DNA from: an uncultured Pelagibacteraceae bacterium
GTDB lineage: Bacteria > Pseudomonadota > Alphaproteobacteria > Pelagibacterales > Pelagibacteraceae
Reading direction: 5' to 3'
Length of the DNA stretch: 64,000 nt
Assembly: GCA_902543375.1 (NCBI GenBank)
Contig: CACBYE010000005.1
Span: forward strand, 1 to 64,000
Position 1 is the first letter of the stretch, and every line of letters begins with the position of its first letter. Under the pieces are notes generated by a model. The model searched no databases and was not told the DNA's origin. It saw only the letters and a program-made list of their open reading frames with translations. The position numbers were made by a program, and so were the translations under genes. Positions 34,399-44,029 of the stretch are shown in pieces.

Positions 34399-36471
34399 AT
34401 GCCAAAGAAAAAAAAATCAAAAAAGAAAAAAGCTAAGAAAAAATATTCAAAAAAAAAGAGAAAAATAAGCAGAATATCGAAAGCTAAAAAAACCTACAAA
34501 AAAAAACCTAAAAGTAAAAAAATTGAGGCATCCACTAAGGAACAAATAATTAAGATTAAACCTGAATGGGTTAAAAGAAGTCTAGCAAATAAATCTCAGT
34601 ATCAAAAAAAATATTCTGAATCTATTAAAAATAACAATACATTTTGGAAAAAAGAGGGAAAAAGAATTACATGGATAAAACCCTACAAAAAAATAAAGGA
34701 CGTGAAGTATAGCAAAGATGAAGTGAGAATTAAGTGGTTTGAAGATGGTACTTTAAACGCGTCAGTTAACTGTATTGATCGTCATTTGAAAGATAAAAAA
34801 GATAAAACTGCAATTATTTGGATAGGTGATGATCCAAAGGATACTCAAAAAATTTCTTATAAACAATTACATCAAAAGGTTTCAAAAGCTGCTAATGGCT
34901 TAAAAAAATTAGGAATACAAAAAGGTGATCGTGTAACTATTTATCTGACAATGATTCCCGAACTAGCAATCTTAATGTTGGCTTGTGCAAGAATAGGTGC
35001 AGTACACTCGATAATTTTTGGAGGTTTTTCCGCAGAATCAATCTCGGGAAGAGTTAATGATTGTAAATCTGAATATATAATTACGGCAGATGAAGGAGTG
35101 AGGGGAGGTAAGACTATTCCTCTGAAAGCAACAACAGATGAAGCTTTATCTAATTGCCCAGACGTCAAAAAATGTATTGTAGTGAAAAGAACTGGTAACT
35201 ATGTGTTCTGGAATGAAGATCGAGATGTTTGGTATCATGATTTGATAAAAGATGTTCCAAGTCATTCTGAGCCTGAAGAAATGAATGCAGAAGATCCTTT
35301 ATTTATTCTTTATACATCAGGATCAACTGGGAAACCTAAAGGGGTTCTGCATACTACCGGGGGATATATGGTTTATGCTTCTATGACTCATCAATACATT
35401 TTTAATTATAAACCAAACGATATTTATTGGTGCACAGCAGATATTGGATGGGTAACTGGTCATAGTTATATAATTTATGGTCCTCTTGCAAATGGTGCAA
35501 CCACTATAATGTTTGAAGGTGTTCCAAATTATCCTGATAGCTCAAGGTGGTGGCAGATAGTAGACAAATATAAAGTAAATACTTTTTATACTGCACCAAC
35601 GGCCATAAGGGCCTTAATGAGAGAGGGCGATGGCCCAGTCAATAAAACTTCTAGAAAATCCTTAAAACTATTGGGAACTGTTGGAGAACCAATAAATCCA
35701 GAAGCGTGGATGTGGTATTATAAAACAGTTGGAAATTCAAAATGTCCGATAGTTGATACATGGTGGCAGACAGAAACAGGGGGAATTCTTATTGCACCAC
35801 AAACTGGAGCTATTCCATTAAAACCAGGGTCAGCAACAAAACCTTTTTATGGAATTAAACCGGTATTAGTTAATAAAGATGGAAAAGAAATAAAAGGTGA
35901 GGGCGAAGGTAGGCTTTGTATAGCTCAATCTTGGCCTGGTCAAATGAGAACGGTATATGGTGATCATCAAAGGTTTATTGATACCTATTTTTCACAGTTT
36001 GACGGAAAATATTTTACTGGAGATGGATGTAAAAGAGATAAAGATGGTTACTACTGGATTACTGGTAGAGTTGATGATGTGATTATTGTTTCAGGACATA
36101 ATCTAGGTACAGCTGAAATTGAAAGCGCATTTGTTGCACATCCAAAAGTAGCTGAAGCTGCAGTAGTTGGATATCCTCATGATATTAAGGGAAATGGATT
36201 ATACTGTTATGTTACACTTAACGCAGGGGAGAGTGAGACTGGCGACTTAGATAGAGAACTAAAACTTTGGGTTAGAAAACAAATAGGACCTTTAGCAACA
36301 CCAGATCTAATTCATTTTACCCCAGGACTTCCAAAAACAAGGTCTGGAAAAATTATGAGAAGAATTTTAAGAAAAATTGCGGCAAATGAACATGGACAAT
36401 TAGGAGATACAACTACTCTTGCTGATCCAACTGTTGTAGATAGTTTGGTAGATAACAGAAAAAATATTTAA
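34399..36471 (+). CDS. acs: Acetyl-CoA synthetase with Lys-rich N-terminal extension
   Basis: Converts acetate, ATP and CoA to acetyl-CoA, AMP and PPi. The 690 residues align with E. coli Acs (652) from about residue 55 on: [30 protein letters not shown] (Trp456, fits acetate), [16 protein letters not shown] and [10 protein letters not shown] with Lys651, the acetylation site. Two oddities stand out: residues 1-41 hold 24 Lys and 2 Arg, and the conserved SGHR motif reads SGHN (Asn568). No ATG lies downstream before the core, so the tail is probably real. It is convergent with an unknown gene, with overlapping stops. Confidence 0.95.
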   Translation: MPKKKKSKKKKAKKKYSKKKRKISRISKAKKTYKKKPKSKKIEASTKEQIIKIKPEWVKRSLANKSQYQKKYSESIKNNNTFWKKEGKRITWIKPYKKIKDVKYSKDEVRIKWFEDGTLNASVNCIDRHLKDKKDKTAIIWIGDDPKDTQKISYKQLHQKVSKAANGLKKLGIQKGDRVTIYLTMIPELAILMLACARIGAVHSIIFGGFSAESISGRVNDCKSEYIITADEGVRGGKTIPLKATTDEALSNCPDVKKCIVVKRTGNYVFWNEDRDVWYHDLIKDVPSHSEPEEMNAEDPLFILYTSGSTGKPKGVLHTTGGYMVYASMTHQYIFNYKPNDIYWCTADIGWVTGHSYIIYGPLANGATTIMFEGVPNYPDSSRWWQIVDKYKVNTFYTAPTAIRALMREGDGPVNKTSRKSLKLLGTVGEPINPEAWMWYYKTVGNSKCPIVDTWWQTETGGILIAPQTGAIPLKPGSATKPFYGIKPVLVNKDGKEIKGEGEGRLCIAQSWPGQMRTVYGDHQRFIDTYFSQFDGKYFTGDGCKRDKDGYYWITGRVDDVIIVSGHNLGTAEIESAFVAHPKVAEAAVVGYPHDIKGNGLYCYVTLNAGESETGDLDRELKLWVRKQIGPLATPDLIHFTPGLPKTRSGKIMRRILRKIAANEHGQLGDTTTLADPTVVDSLVDNRKNI

Positions 36472-37091
36472 AACTTTATTCTTTCTTTAAATTCTTTTTT
36501 TACAACATCCCATTTTAAAATAACTGAATTAAGAACAATTTTACGATCTAACGTCTTTAAATCATCAGCGATTGGTGCCCACTTGTATAATGATAAAGCA
36601 CTAGAATTAAAGGGTAAATCATTATGATAATTGTCCCAATTGATATTCTGTAATCTTTCATCAAAACTTTTTTTTGCATTTTCTATAATATCTATCGGCA
36701 TTTTGTTTGTAATTTCGTCATCTAAAATTTTTAAAAAAATTTCTTTTGCCTTTTCAGTATCTTGATAATTAAAATTTGCTTTAAGCTTTGAAAATGTAAA
36801 GAATGTAAGATCTTGGAGAGCAACTGAATAAATATTCCACTTAGCAAGGTTAACCGAGTCCATGAAAGTATCATTCTCGAAATGAAGTACATATCTAGTT
36901 CCCATCCTTGTTTTAAGATATCCATAAAGAGTGACTTGGCTCACCCAAGCAGATTTTGATTGAATAAAAGCTTCAAGTTCATCTAAGTTGCTAATTTTCC
37001 CTTTAGGAATGAAAGCTTTAAACATGGCGAAGAGATAAGTCTTAAAATCACTTAAAGTTAAGTCTCTCCAAGTTAATTTGTATTTACCCAT
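36468..37091 (-). CDS. Uncharacterised protein
   Basis: I do not recognise this protein. With the ATG at 37091 it has about 207 residues ([20 protein letters not shown]); a GTG at 37112 would add seven. It lacks a signal peptide and membrane helices and is rich in aromatic and charged residues, with no known motif visible. It is divergent from the symporter genes and its stop overlaps that of acs. The regulatory region it shares with the symporter suggests a linked role. Confidence 0.7.
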   Translation of the reverse strand: MGKYKLTWRDLTLSDFKTYLFAMFKAFIPKGKISNLDELEAFIQSKSAWVSQVTLYGYLKTRMGTRYVLHFENDTFMDSVNLAKWNIYSVALQDLTFFTFSKLKANFNYQDTEKAKEIFLKILDDEITNKMPIDIIENAKKSFDERLQNINWDNYHNDLPFNSSALSLYKWAPIADDLKTLDRKIVLNSVILKWDVVKKEFKERIKF

Positions 37092-37109
37092 AAAAAGCCC
37101 TATTTTTGA

Positions 37110-37200
37110 CACTTATAACTGAAAAAGGCCAGTAAATTTACCAATTTTAACACTTTAAATCTATTTTATAATGGTTATGGTTTTCGCCAGTTATAACTAA
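37110..37200. promoter_or_regulatory. Divergent control region with a repeated TTATAACT element
   Basis: Two nearly identical elements lie in the divergent gap: CACTTATAACTGAAAAAG at 37110-37127 and CAGTTATAACTAAAAAG at 37189-37205. The second includes a perfect palindrome AGTTATAACT. Between them is a good -10 (TATAAT, 37167-37172) for the symporter pair; a -35 upstream is weak. The elements could be operators for a regulator of both directions. Seen directly; function is inferred. Confidence 0.4.
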
Positions 37201-37216
37201 AAAGAGAGAGGTATAA

Positions 37217-37477
37217 ATGTCAAAACAAGAACAACACTGGGAAAAATCCAAGGGTTTGCTAATGATGACTTTAGCAATTTGGTTTGTTTTCTCAATTGGC
37301 ATCTTCTTATTCGGGGCTGAAATGAACGAAGTTACGGGACCATTTGGTTATCCGTTGACTTATTGGTTCACTTGTCAAGGTTCTCTTGGAATTTTCGTAA
37401 TACTAATTTTCTGGTTTGCGAATAGACAAGAAAAAATTGATGAAGAGTTCGGCTTTAGTGAGAGAGGAGATGACTAA
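37217..37477 (+). CDS. DUF4212 small subunit of a Na+/solute symporter
   Basis: Small two-helix membrane protein of 86 residues (helices about 17-35 and 50-72) with GPFGYPLTYWFTCQGSLG, the DUF4212 signature. It is paired with SSS family transporters of the VC_2705 type and probably is a structural partner. The preceding AGAGAGAGG is a good ribosome site. Its stop overlaps the next ATG by one base (TAATG). Confidence 0.9.
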   Translation: MSKQEQHWEKSKGLLMMTLAIWFVFSIGIFLFGAEMNEVTGPFGYPLTYWFTCQGSLGIFVILIFWFANRQEKIDEEFGFSERGDD

Positions 37478-39288
37478 TGCTAAAAGGTAATTTTATAGAC
37501 AATTTACCTAAAGTTTATGGAATCTATACAGGAGGATTTTTAGGTTTCATAATCATTATGTCAATTGGTGAGCAGATGGGTATGTCAGCTAAAGCAATAG
37601 GAATTTGTTTCGTTGCCTTTACTGTAGCCATCTATGCAATAATTGGTTATCTATCACGTACAGCGCAAGCAGATGCGTATTACGTAGCTGGAAGACAAGT
37701 ACCAACCGTGTTCAACGGAATGGCGACAGCAGCAGACTGGATGTCTGGTGCTTCATTCGTTGCAATGGCTGGTGGTATTTACTTTAAAGGTTACGGATAT
37801 ATGGCACTACTTGTAGGTTGGACTGGTGGATATGTATTAGTTGCATCACTATTAGCACCTTACTTAAGAAAATTTGGCTGTTACACAGTTCCAGATTTTA
37901 TAGGTACAAGATACGGTGGTAATTTAAGTAGATTCATGGCAGTAGTAGTTTTAACTGTTGCTTCATTTACTTATGTGACTGCACAAATTAACGCCACAGG
38001 TACAATTGCATCTGTTGCACTAGATATTCCATTTCAATACGCTGTATACGTTGGACTAATAAGTATCTTACTTTGTTCAATGCTTGGCGGTATGAGAGGA
38101 GTAACTTGGACACAGGTAGCTCAATATATCGTACTAATCATAGCTTACTTATTACCAGTATTCTGGATCAGTAACAAAATGGGTGCGGGTTTCTTCCCTC
38201 ACTTCATGTTAGCTGATGAAGTTTCTAGAATAGCCGAATTAGAGGCTCAGTTTGGTTTTGTTAAAAACTCTGCTGAAAATCTAAAAGAAGTACCAAAAGG
38301 TTTAGCTGGAATAACTAAAGCTCACTCAGCGGTGAACGCAACACCTTGGGCATTTATTTCATTAGCGTTAGCGATGATGATGGGAACAGCTTCATTGCCT
38401 CACGTTATGATGAGATATTTTACTACTCCAAGTGTAAAAGCAGCTAGAAAATCAGTAGGTTGGTCATTATTCTTTATCTTCCTACTTTATTCTTCTGCTC
38501 CAATGTTAGCGACACTATCTAAGTTGTCATTGATTGATCCGTCATTACCAACTGGTATTATCGGTAAATCAATAACTGAAGTTCAAGCGATAGATTGGTA
38601 TCAAAACTGGAACCAAGCAAACTTAATGTTTGTAAGCGACTTTAACGGAAATGGAACTCTAGAGTTAAACGAGTTTTTCATGGGTGGTAAAGCCGTTGTG
38701 TTAGCAACTCCAGAAATAGCTGGATTACCGTATGTAATCTCAGGTCTGGTTGCTGCTGGAGGTATGGCAGCTGCCATGTCAACAGCTGATGGTTTGATTT
38801 TAGCAATTGCAAACGCAATCTCACACGATGTTTACTATAAGATCATCGATCCAAAAGCTGAGACTGCGAAGAGACTAGTTGTTGCAAGGGTATTACTTGT
38901 AGTAATTGGTTTTGCAGGAGCAACAATCGCAGCTCTTGAGATCCAAGGTATCTTAGGTTCAGTAATCTGGGCTTTTGACTTTGCGATGTCAGGACTATTC
39001 TTCCCACTTGTACTTGGTGTATGGTGGAAGAGAGCTAACAAAGAAGGTGCTATAGCTGGTATGGCTTTAGGATTAATTTCTGGTGCTGGTTACCTAGTTT
39101 GGGTAAGAACAGGCGGAAGCGGATTCTTAGGTATAACACAGTTAACGTTTGGTATCTTTGGTTCAGCTGTCAGCTTAGTATCTATGGTTGTGGTAAGTTT
39201 AATAACTTCAGAACCAAGTGCTGCTACGCAGAGAATGGTTGACGAAGTTAGAGTACCATCTGGTAGATCTATCATCGGCAAACAATAA
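37477..39288 (+). CDS. Sodium:solute symporter (SSS family, VC_2705 type), acetate-type candidate
   Basis: Inner-membrane Na+-coupled carrier. The 603 residues show about 13 helices with YYVAGRQVPTVFNGMATAADWMSGASF, GYTVPDF-type loop CYTVPDFIGTRYGG, and SGLVAAGGMAAAMSTADGLILAIANAISHD. A loop at 388-399 (DFNGNGTLELNE) fits the EF-hand pattern, with Asp1, Asn3, Asn5, Gly6 and Glu12. The acetate permease ActP is the nearest known relative and acs lies two genes away, so acetate or another short acid is a fair guess. A clear terminator follows. Confidence 0.9.
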   Translation: MLKGNFIDNLPKVYGIYTGGFLGFIIIMSIGEQMGMSAKAIGICFVAFTVAIYAIIGYLSRTAQADAYYVAGRQVPTVFNGMATAADWMSGASFVAMAGGIYFKGYGYMALLVGWTGGYVLVASLLAPYLRKFGCYTVPDFIGTRYGGNLSRFMAVVVLTVASFTYVTAQINATGTIASVALDIPFQYAVYVGLISILLCSMLGGMRGVTWTQVAQYIVLIIAYLLPVFWISNKMGAGFFPHFMLADEVSRIAELEAQFGFVKNSAENLKEVPKGLAGITKAHSAVNATPWAFISLALAMMMGTASLPHVMMRYFTTPSVKAARKSVGWSLFFIFLLYSSAPMLATLSKLSLIDPSLPTGIIGKSITEVQAIDWYQNWNQANLMFVSDFNGNGTLELNEFFMGGKAVVLATPEIAGLPYVISGLVAAGGMAAAMSTADGLILAIANAISHDVYYKIIDPKAETAKRLVVARVLLVVIGFAGATIAALEIQGILGSVIWAFDFAMSGLFFPLVLGVWWKRANKEGAIAGMALGLISGAGYLVWVRTGGSGFLGITQLTFGIFGSAVSLVSMVVVSLITSEPSAATQRMVDEVRVPSGRSIIGKQ

Positions 39289-39301
39289 AAATAATCTTTA
39301 T

Positions 39302-39327
39302 AAGGGGCGATTAATTTCGCCCCTTTT
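39302..39327 (+). terminator. Intrinsic terminator after the symporter operon
   Basis: The sequence AAGGGGCGA, a six-base loop TTAATT, and TCGCCCCTT form a nine-pair stem followed by TTTT. It lies about 14 bases after the symporter stop, on the plus strand. This is one of the two strongest GC stems in the window. Confidence 0.9.
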
Positions 39328-39358
39328 AATTTCTACTTTTTTCAAATATAAATCTTAA

Positions 39359-39703
39359 ATGTCTGCTAACTTTCACCCTTTAGTATATATAATTGATTAT
39401 ATTCTAGGAGTGATAATGTGGACTCTGATTGGTAGAGTGGCAATGAATATTTTTCAAAGAGAGGACTCTCAATTTTTTTTTATGAGAGTTTTTGTAAAAT
39501 TTACTAATCCTCTTGTTAATTTATTTAAACCTATAACTCCATCTTTTATAATTCAACCAATCGTGCCCTTATACGTTGCTTGGTTTTTCTTTATGATAAG
39601 ATTTTACCTTATGCCTTGGATTTTGGGATACTCTGTGATGGGTATGTTATCATTTCCTTTAGAAAGTGAAATTTCAAGACAAATTTATCAATTTTTTAAT
39701 TAA
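39359..39703 (+). CDS. YggT-like membrane protein
   Basis: The 114 residues have an N-terminal helix (about 10-28), then RVFVKFTNPLVNLFKPITPSF, similar in layout to the YggT core, then a second hydrophobic part (about 68-100). The resemblance is weaker than for the gene at 29859, so the call is tentative. It follows the terminator and precedes rpe by about 40 bases. Confidence 0.6.
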   Translation: MSANFHPLVYIIDYILGVIMWTLIGRVAMNIFQREDSQFFFMRVFVKFTNPLVNLFKPITPSFIIQPIVPLYVAWFFFMIRFYLMPWILGYSVMGMLSFPLESEISRQIYQFFN

Positions 39704-39742
39704 TTAAATTTTAAAATTTGGTACTAGTATGTTTAGTCACCA

Positions 39743-40402
39743 ATGAAAAAAATACAAATTTCACCATCAATCCTATCTGCTGACTTCAGTCAATTGGGGA
39801 ATGAAATTAAGAGATTAGAAGATGCAGGAGCAGACATGATACACGTTGATGTCATGGATGGTCACTTTGTTCCTAATTTAACTATTGGTCCACCAGTTAT
39901 AAAAGCTCTTAGAAAACACACAAAATTGGTCTTTGATGTGCATTTAATGATTTCACCTGTGCATAAATATATCAAAGATTTTGCAGAAGCTGGTGCAGAT
40001 ATAATTACAATACATCCAGAAGCTACTAAAAACTTAAAAGAGTCAATTGAACAAATCAAGATTTTTAAAAAAAAAGTGGGAGTTTCACTAAACCCAGATA
40101 CTGAAATTAGTACAATCGAAGAAGATTTAGAAAATGTTGATTTGATATTAGTTATGAGTGTTTTTCCAGGTTTTGGTGGTCAAAAATTTATTCATAAAGT
40201 CATAGAAAAAATCAAATTATTAAAAAAAATTAAAGAAGAAAAAAATTATAATTATGACATTGAAGTAGACGGGGGAATAAATTTTGACAATTCTAAAGAA
40301 GTAATAAATGCAGGCGCAAATATTCTTGTCTCAGGAACAACTATATTTAAAGAAAATAATGGAAATATAAAAAAAAATATAGAAACACTTAAAGAAGTGT
40401 AG
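39743..40402 (+). CDS. rpe: Ribulose-phosphate 3-epimerase
   Basis: Interconverts ribulose 5-phosphate and xylulose 5-phosphate in the pentose phosphate pathway. The 219 residues are a TIM barrel with SPSILSADFSQLGNEI, HVDVMDGHFVPNLTIG, DVHLMIS, VMSVFPGFGGQKF and EVDGGINFDN, containing the metal-binding His and catalytic Asp residues. One base separates it from the heparinase-type gene, an order seen in other alphaproteobacteria (rpe - heparinase-like - purH). Confidence 0.97.
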   Translation: MKKIQISPSILSADFSQLGNEIKRLEDAGADMIHVDVMDGHFVPNLTIGPPVIKALRKHTKLVFDVHLMISPVHKYIKDFAEAGADIITIHPEATKNLKESIEQIKIFKKKVGVSLNPDTEISTIEEDLENVDLILVMSVFPGFGGQKFIHKVIEKIKLLKKIKEEKNYNYDIEVDGGINFDNSKEVINAGANILVSGTTIFKENNGNIKKNIETLKEV

Positions 40403-40403
40403 A

Positions 40404-42029
40404 ATGTTACTGAATGAATTTTTTAAAACTTTTTATATTTCAATCAGTTACATAAAAGACAAATTTGAAAATTTTTACAAAAATTCTACTTTATATGAGA
40501 AAAAAATTTCCAGAACTTTAGAGGTTGAATTTAATTACAAACCTAGCCCCTATTTGCTATCGTCTTTAATAAATTATCAAAACAAAAAATATAAAATTGA
40601 TGATTTAAATTTTAATAAAATTTGGGTAAATAAAAAAGAATCTAAAGAATTCAAAAAATTAAATAATTTTTTTTGGTTTTTTAGTCTTGATCTTAAATCC
40701 TCAAAGAAAATGACACAAAAAGTAATATTAGATTGGGTTACTAGAAATAATCGTTATCGAAAAGAAAGTTGGGAATTTGATACTACTGCCAAAAGAATAA
40801 TTTCATGGTTATCTAACCATCACCTTTCATATAATAAAAGTAATAGTGAATACAGATCAATATTTGATTACATGATCCAAAAACAAACTAATCACTTAAT
40901 AATTGAAATTAAAAAATCAAAAAATTTGGATGACAAAATTGTTGGTTGCTCAGCAATTATCTTAGTAGGATTATGTTATAAAATCGATAAAAGATATCTA
41001 TCATTTGGATTAAATCTTTTAAAAAAAATAATAAGAAATTTATTAGATAATGAAGGTTTCATAAAATCAAGAAATATAAAACAACAGATTTTTTATTTAA
41101 AGTATTTAATTCTGATTAAAGAGTGGTTTAGAGAATCTCAAGTTGAGACACCAGAACTTGTAGAAGAAACAATATATTATTTTGGAAAAGCGTATGCTTA
41201 TTTTTGGCAAAACACACAAGTGAATTTTTTATTTAATGGAAATAATATTACTAATAATAAAACTTTTGATAATTACCTTAAAAGACTAGGTTATAAATTT
41301 AAAAGTGATAATAAAGACTATGGCGGTTACACAATTTTACAAAATAAAAAAATTTGTATTGCAATGGATACGGGCTCCTCTCCAGATGTTAAATATTCAA
41401 AGGATTATCAATCAGGGGCTTTATCCTTTGAAATTATCTCAAATGGTAAAAAATTGATTGGTAATTGTGGATACTACAAAAAAAAAGATCAAAAACTCAA
41501 TAAATTATCAAAATCTTCTGCAACTCACAGCACTTTAATAATTGATGATAACTCATCATGTAAATTCTTAAAAGAAAGAGACAGATGGGTTCTTAAAACT
41601 GGACTAAGAGTAACGCAAAAAAAAATCATATTTGAAAAAGATTATTGGAGAATTACCGCAGCACATGACGGATATTTAAAAGATTATAAGTCAATACATG
41701 AGAGAAATATCGAATTTTATCCTGAAAAGATGATATTTGTAGGAAATGATAAAATTATAAAAAGAAAAAATAAAAACAATTATAAATTTGAAATTAGATT
41801 TCATTTAGAGCCAAATATCAAGTTAATGAAAACTCAAGATAAAAAATCAATTTTAATCGAATTAGATGAAGAGGGATGGAAATTTACATGTGATAATTAT
41901 GATATAAATATTGATAATGGTTTATATTTTGGCAATAAACATTTGTATGTTGAAAACAAAAACATTTTTGTATCTGGAATCTCAAATAATAGTGAAGAAA
42001 ATATTAAATGGGAAATAAAAAAAATATAA
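40404..42029 (+). CDS. Heparinase II/III family protein
   Basis: The 541 residues have an N-terminal helical part (about 1-300) resembling the alginate-lyase-type toroid, and a C-terminal beta domain like heparinase II/III: GGYTILQNKKICIAMDTGSS, YQSGALSFEIISNGKKLIGN, SATHSTLIIDDNSS. No signal peptide is visible, so it may act inside the cell or be non-classically placed. These proteins between rpe and purH are known in alphaproteobacteria; the true substrate, a cell-envelope or storage polysaccharide, is unknown. Confidence 0.85.
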   Translation: MLLNEFFKTFYISISYIKDKFENFYKNSTLYEKKISRTLEVEFNYKPSPYLLSSLINYQNKKYKIDDLNFNKIWVNKKESKEFKKLNNFFWFFSLDLKSSKKMTQKVILDWVTRNNRYRKESWEFDTTAKRIISWLSNHHLSYNKSNSEYRSIFDYMIQKQTNHLIIEIKKSKNLDDKIVGCSAIILVGLCYKIDKRYLSFGLNLLKKIIRNLLDNEGFIKSRNIKQQIFYLKYLILIKEWFRESQVETPELVEETIYYFGKAYAYFWQNTQVNFLFNGNNITNNKTFDNYLKRLGYKFKSDNKDYGGYTILQNKKICIAMDTGSSPDVKYSKDYQSGALSFEIISNGKKLIGNCGYYKKKDQKLNKLSKSSATHSTLIIDDNSSCKFLKERDRWVLKTGLRVTQKKIIFEKDYWRITAAHDGYLKDYKSIHERNIEFYPEKMIFVGNDKIIKRKNKNNYKFEIRFHLEPNIKLMKTQDKKSILIELDEEGWKFTCDNYDINIDNGLYFGNKHLYVENKNIFVSGISNNSEENIKWEIKKI

Positions 42030-43564
42030 TGAAAAGAGTTAAAACCGCATTGATATCCCTCTCTGACAAATCTTACTTAAAACCTTTACTAAAAGAATTA
42101 AAGAAAAATAATATAAAAATGATTAGCTCTGGTGGAACTTTTAAAGAAATTAGAAAACTAAAATTCAAATGTTTGGAGGTTTCAGACTTTACCGGTTTTA
42201 ACGAAATTCTCGAGGGAAGAGTGAAGACCTTACATCCTAAAATACATAGTGGAATTTTAAACAAAAGAAACAAAAAATCGCACCTAAAAGACATGAAAAA
42301 AAATAACTTTGAAAATATCGACTTAGTGATTGTAAATTTTTATCCTTTTGAAAAAACTGTTAAACAAACAAATAGTCACTCTAAAATATTGGACAATATT
42401 GATATTGGTGGTCCAACTATGGTTAGGGCAGCAGCAAAAAATTACAATGATGTTACTGTGATAACGTCTTTTGATCAATATTCAGAGCTCATTAGTGAAT
42501 TAAAAAAGAACAAAGGTTATACCACTTTAAAATTTAGAGAAAAAATGTCCAGAATTGCATTTGGTGAATCTGCTTACTATGAAGCTGTGATATCAAATTA
42601 TTTAAACAACTATAGCAATATTAATTTTCCTAAAAGGAAAATCTTGTACACAAATTTGATACAGGAACTCAGATATGGAGAAAATCCTCATCAGATAGGA
42701 GCATTTTATTCTCAAAATAAAAAAAATCTAATCAATCAAATTCATGGAAAAACCTTAAGCTATAATAATTATAGTGATATTTTTTCAGCGCTAGCAATTA
42801 CAAGATCACTTCCAAAAAATACTGGTACAGTTATTGTGAAACATGGAAATCCTTGTGGCGTCTCAACACTTAAAAATAATATTGATAGTTATAAATTTGC
42901 ACTAGCATCAGACCCTACAAGTGCTTTTGGTGGAGTTGTTTCATGTAATTATAAAATTACACCTAAAATAGCTTTAATTCTTAATGAAGTTTTTCTTGAA
43001 GTCATTATTGCAAATGGATTTGATAAAAATGCTCTAAAAATTTTAAAATTGAAAAAAAATCTAAGACTTATAGACTCATCAAAATTAACTTTTAATCATC
43101 TTTGGAAATTTAATTCTATAGGTGATTATACACTCATACAATCAGAGGATAAGGAAAATTTTTCTAAAAAGAACTTTAAAGTTGTTTCGAAGAGAAAACC
43201 AACTAAATCACAACTTGATAATTTGATGTTTGCTTTTAACGTGTGTCGCTACGTGAAATCTAATGCAATCGTTTTAGTAAGTAATAAGTCGACAATTGGT
43301 ATTGGCTCAGGGCAACCTAGTAGACTGGATAGTTGTAAAATTGCAATTAATAAAATGAACAAATTTTCAAAACTTAAACACGAGATTGTGGCAGCATCTG
43401 ATGCTTTTTTTCCATTTGTAGATGGGATAGAAAAGTTGGTTCAATCAGGAACTACTGCAATAATTCAACCCGCTGGCTCAATAAGAGACAAAGAAATTAT
43501 AAAATTTGCAAACGACACAAATACTATTTTAGTTTTTTCAAAAACTAGACATTTTAGACATTAA
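42029..43564 (+). CDS. purH: Bifunctional AICAR transformylase/IMP cyclohydrolase
   Basis: Last two steps of IMP synthesis. I choose the ATG at 42029, sharing an A with the previous TAA (TAATG); an earlier start at 42008 would lie inside that gene. About 511 residues: N-terminal MGS domain (VKTALISLSDKS, ISSGGTFKEI, LEGRVKTLHPKIHSGIL) and the AICARFT domain with ELRYGENPHQIGAFY, VKHGNPCGVS and SDAFFPFVDGIE. It converges with phhB by an 11-base overlap. Confidence 0.96.
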   Translation: MKRVKTALISLSDKSYLKPLLKELKKNNIKMISSGGTFKEIRKLKFKCLEVSDFTGFNEILEGRVKTLHPKIHSGILNKRNKKSHLKDMKKNNFENIDLVIVNFYPFEKTVKQTNSHSKILDNIDIGGPTMVRAAAKNYNDVTVITSFDQYSELISELKKNKGYTTLKFREKMSRIAFGESAYYEAVISNYLNNYSNINFPKRKILYTNLIQELRYGENPHQIGAFYSQNKKNLINQIHGKTLSYNNYSDIFSALAITRSLPKNTGTVIVKHGNPCGVSTLKNNIDSYKFALASDPTSAFGGVVSCNYKITPKIALILNEVFLEVIIANGFDKNALKILKLKKNLRLIDSSKLTFNHLWKFNSIGDYTLIQSEDKENFSKKNFKVVSKRKPTKSQLDNLMFAFNVCRYVKSNAIVLVSNKSTIGIGSGQPSRLDSCKIAINKMNKFSKLKHEIVAASDAFFPFVDGIEKLVQSGTTAIIQPAGSIRDKEIIKFANDTNTILVFSKTRHFRH

Positions 43565-43898
43565 TTATCTGATCAATTTTAGCCGCCAAGATGAAATCAT
43601 TTTCAGATAAACCCTCAATAGCATGTGTACTAATGTTAATCTTAGCATATCCCCAGCCAAAAATTATATCAGGATGATGACCTTCTTCCTCTGAAACTTT
43701 TCCAACTTCATTAACAAATTTTTGACTTTCTAAGAAATTTTTAAATTCAAATTTTTTTTCTAAAAGGTAAACTTTTTTATCATTTTGGATAATTTCCCAT
43801 CCATCAACTTTTTTCTGATATTTGTGAATTTCAGACATATCGAAAGCTTTTACACCGCCTTCACAGGGTACACACTTTTTTTTTAATAAATCACTCAT
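43554..43898 (-). CDS. phhB: Pterin-4a-carbinolamine dehydratase
   Basis: Dehydrates 4a-hydroxytetrahydrobiopterin, recycling the pterin cofactor of aromatic amino acid hydroxylases. The 114 residues show CVPCEGGVKAFDMSEIHKY, WEIIQNDKKVYLLEKKFEFKNF, and VGKVSEEEGHHPDIIFGWGYAKI with the conserved His pair. No hydroxylase gene is in the window. It starts just after the tRNA-Gly on the same strand. Confidence 0.93.
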   Translation of the reverse strand: MSDLLKKKCVPCEGGVKAFDMSEIHKYQKKVDGWEIIQNDKKVYLLEKKFEFKNFLESQKFVNEVGKVSEEEGHHPDIIFGWGYAKINISTHAIEGLSENDFILAAKIDQIINV

Positions 43899-43905
43899 AA
43901 CAAAA

Positions 43906-43980
43906 TGGAGCGGGCAAAGGGGGTCGAACCCTCGACCTTCTCGTTGGCAACGAGACGCTCTACCACTGAGCTATGCCCGC
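43906..43980 (-). tRNA. tRNA-Gly (anticodon GCC)
   Basis: The minus strand gives GCGGGCA for the 5' acceptor arm and TGCCCGC for the 3' arm, a D-arm with AGCTCAGTGGTAGAGC, the anticodon arm CTCGT-TGCCAA-CGAG with anticodon GCC, and the T-arm GAGGGTTCGACCCC. CCA is encoded after discriminator U. It is 75 nt with CCA and has no intron. Confidence 0.97.
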
Positions 43981-44029
43981 AAAACTTGGTTAATATAAAG
44001 ATTGTAAATTATTTTTCAAGAAATTTAAA

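Noticed and set aside
39289-39330. Riboswitch in the gap after the symporter
   Set aside because: The gap contains only a simple hairpin with U-tract and about 30 further bases, too short for a known riboswitch.
43906-43980. tRNA-Gly as an attachment site with an integrated element
   Set aside because: No integrase gene or second copy of the tRNA end was seen nearby.
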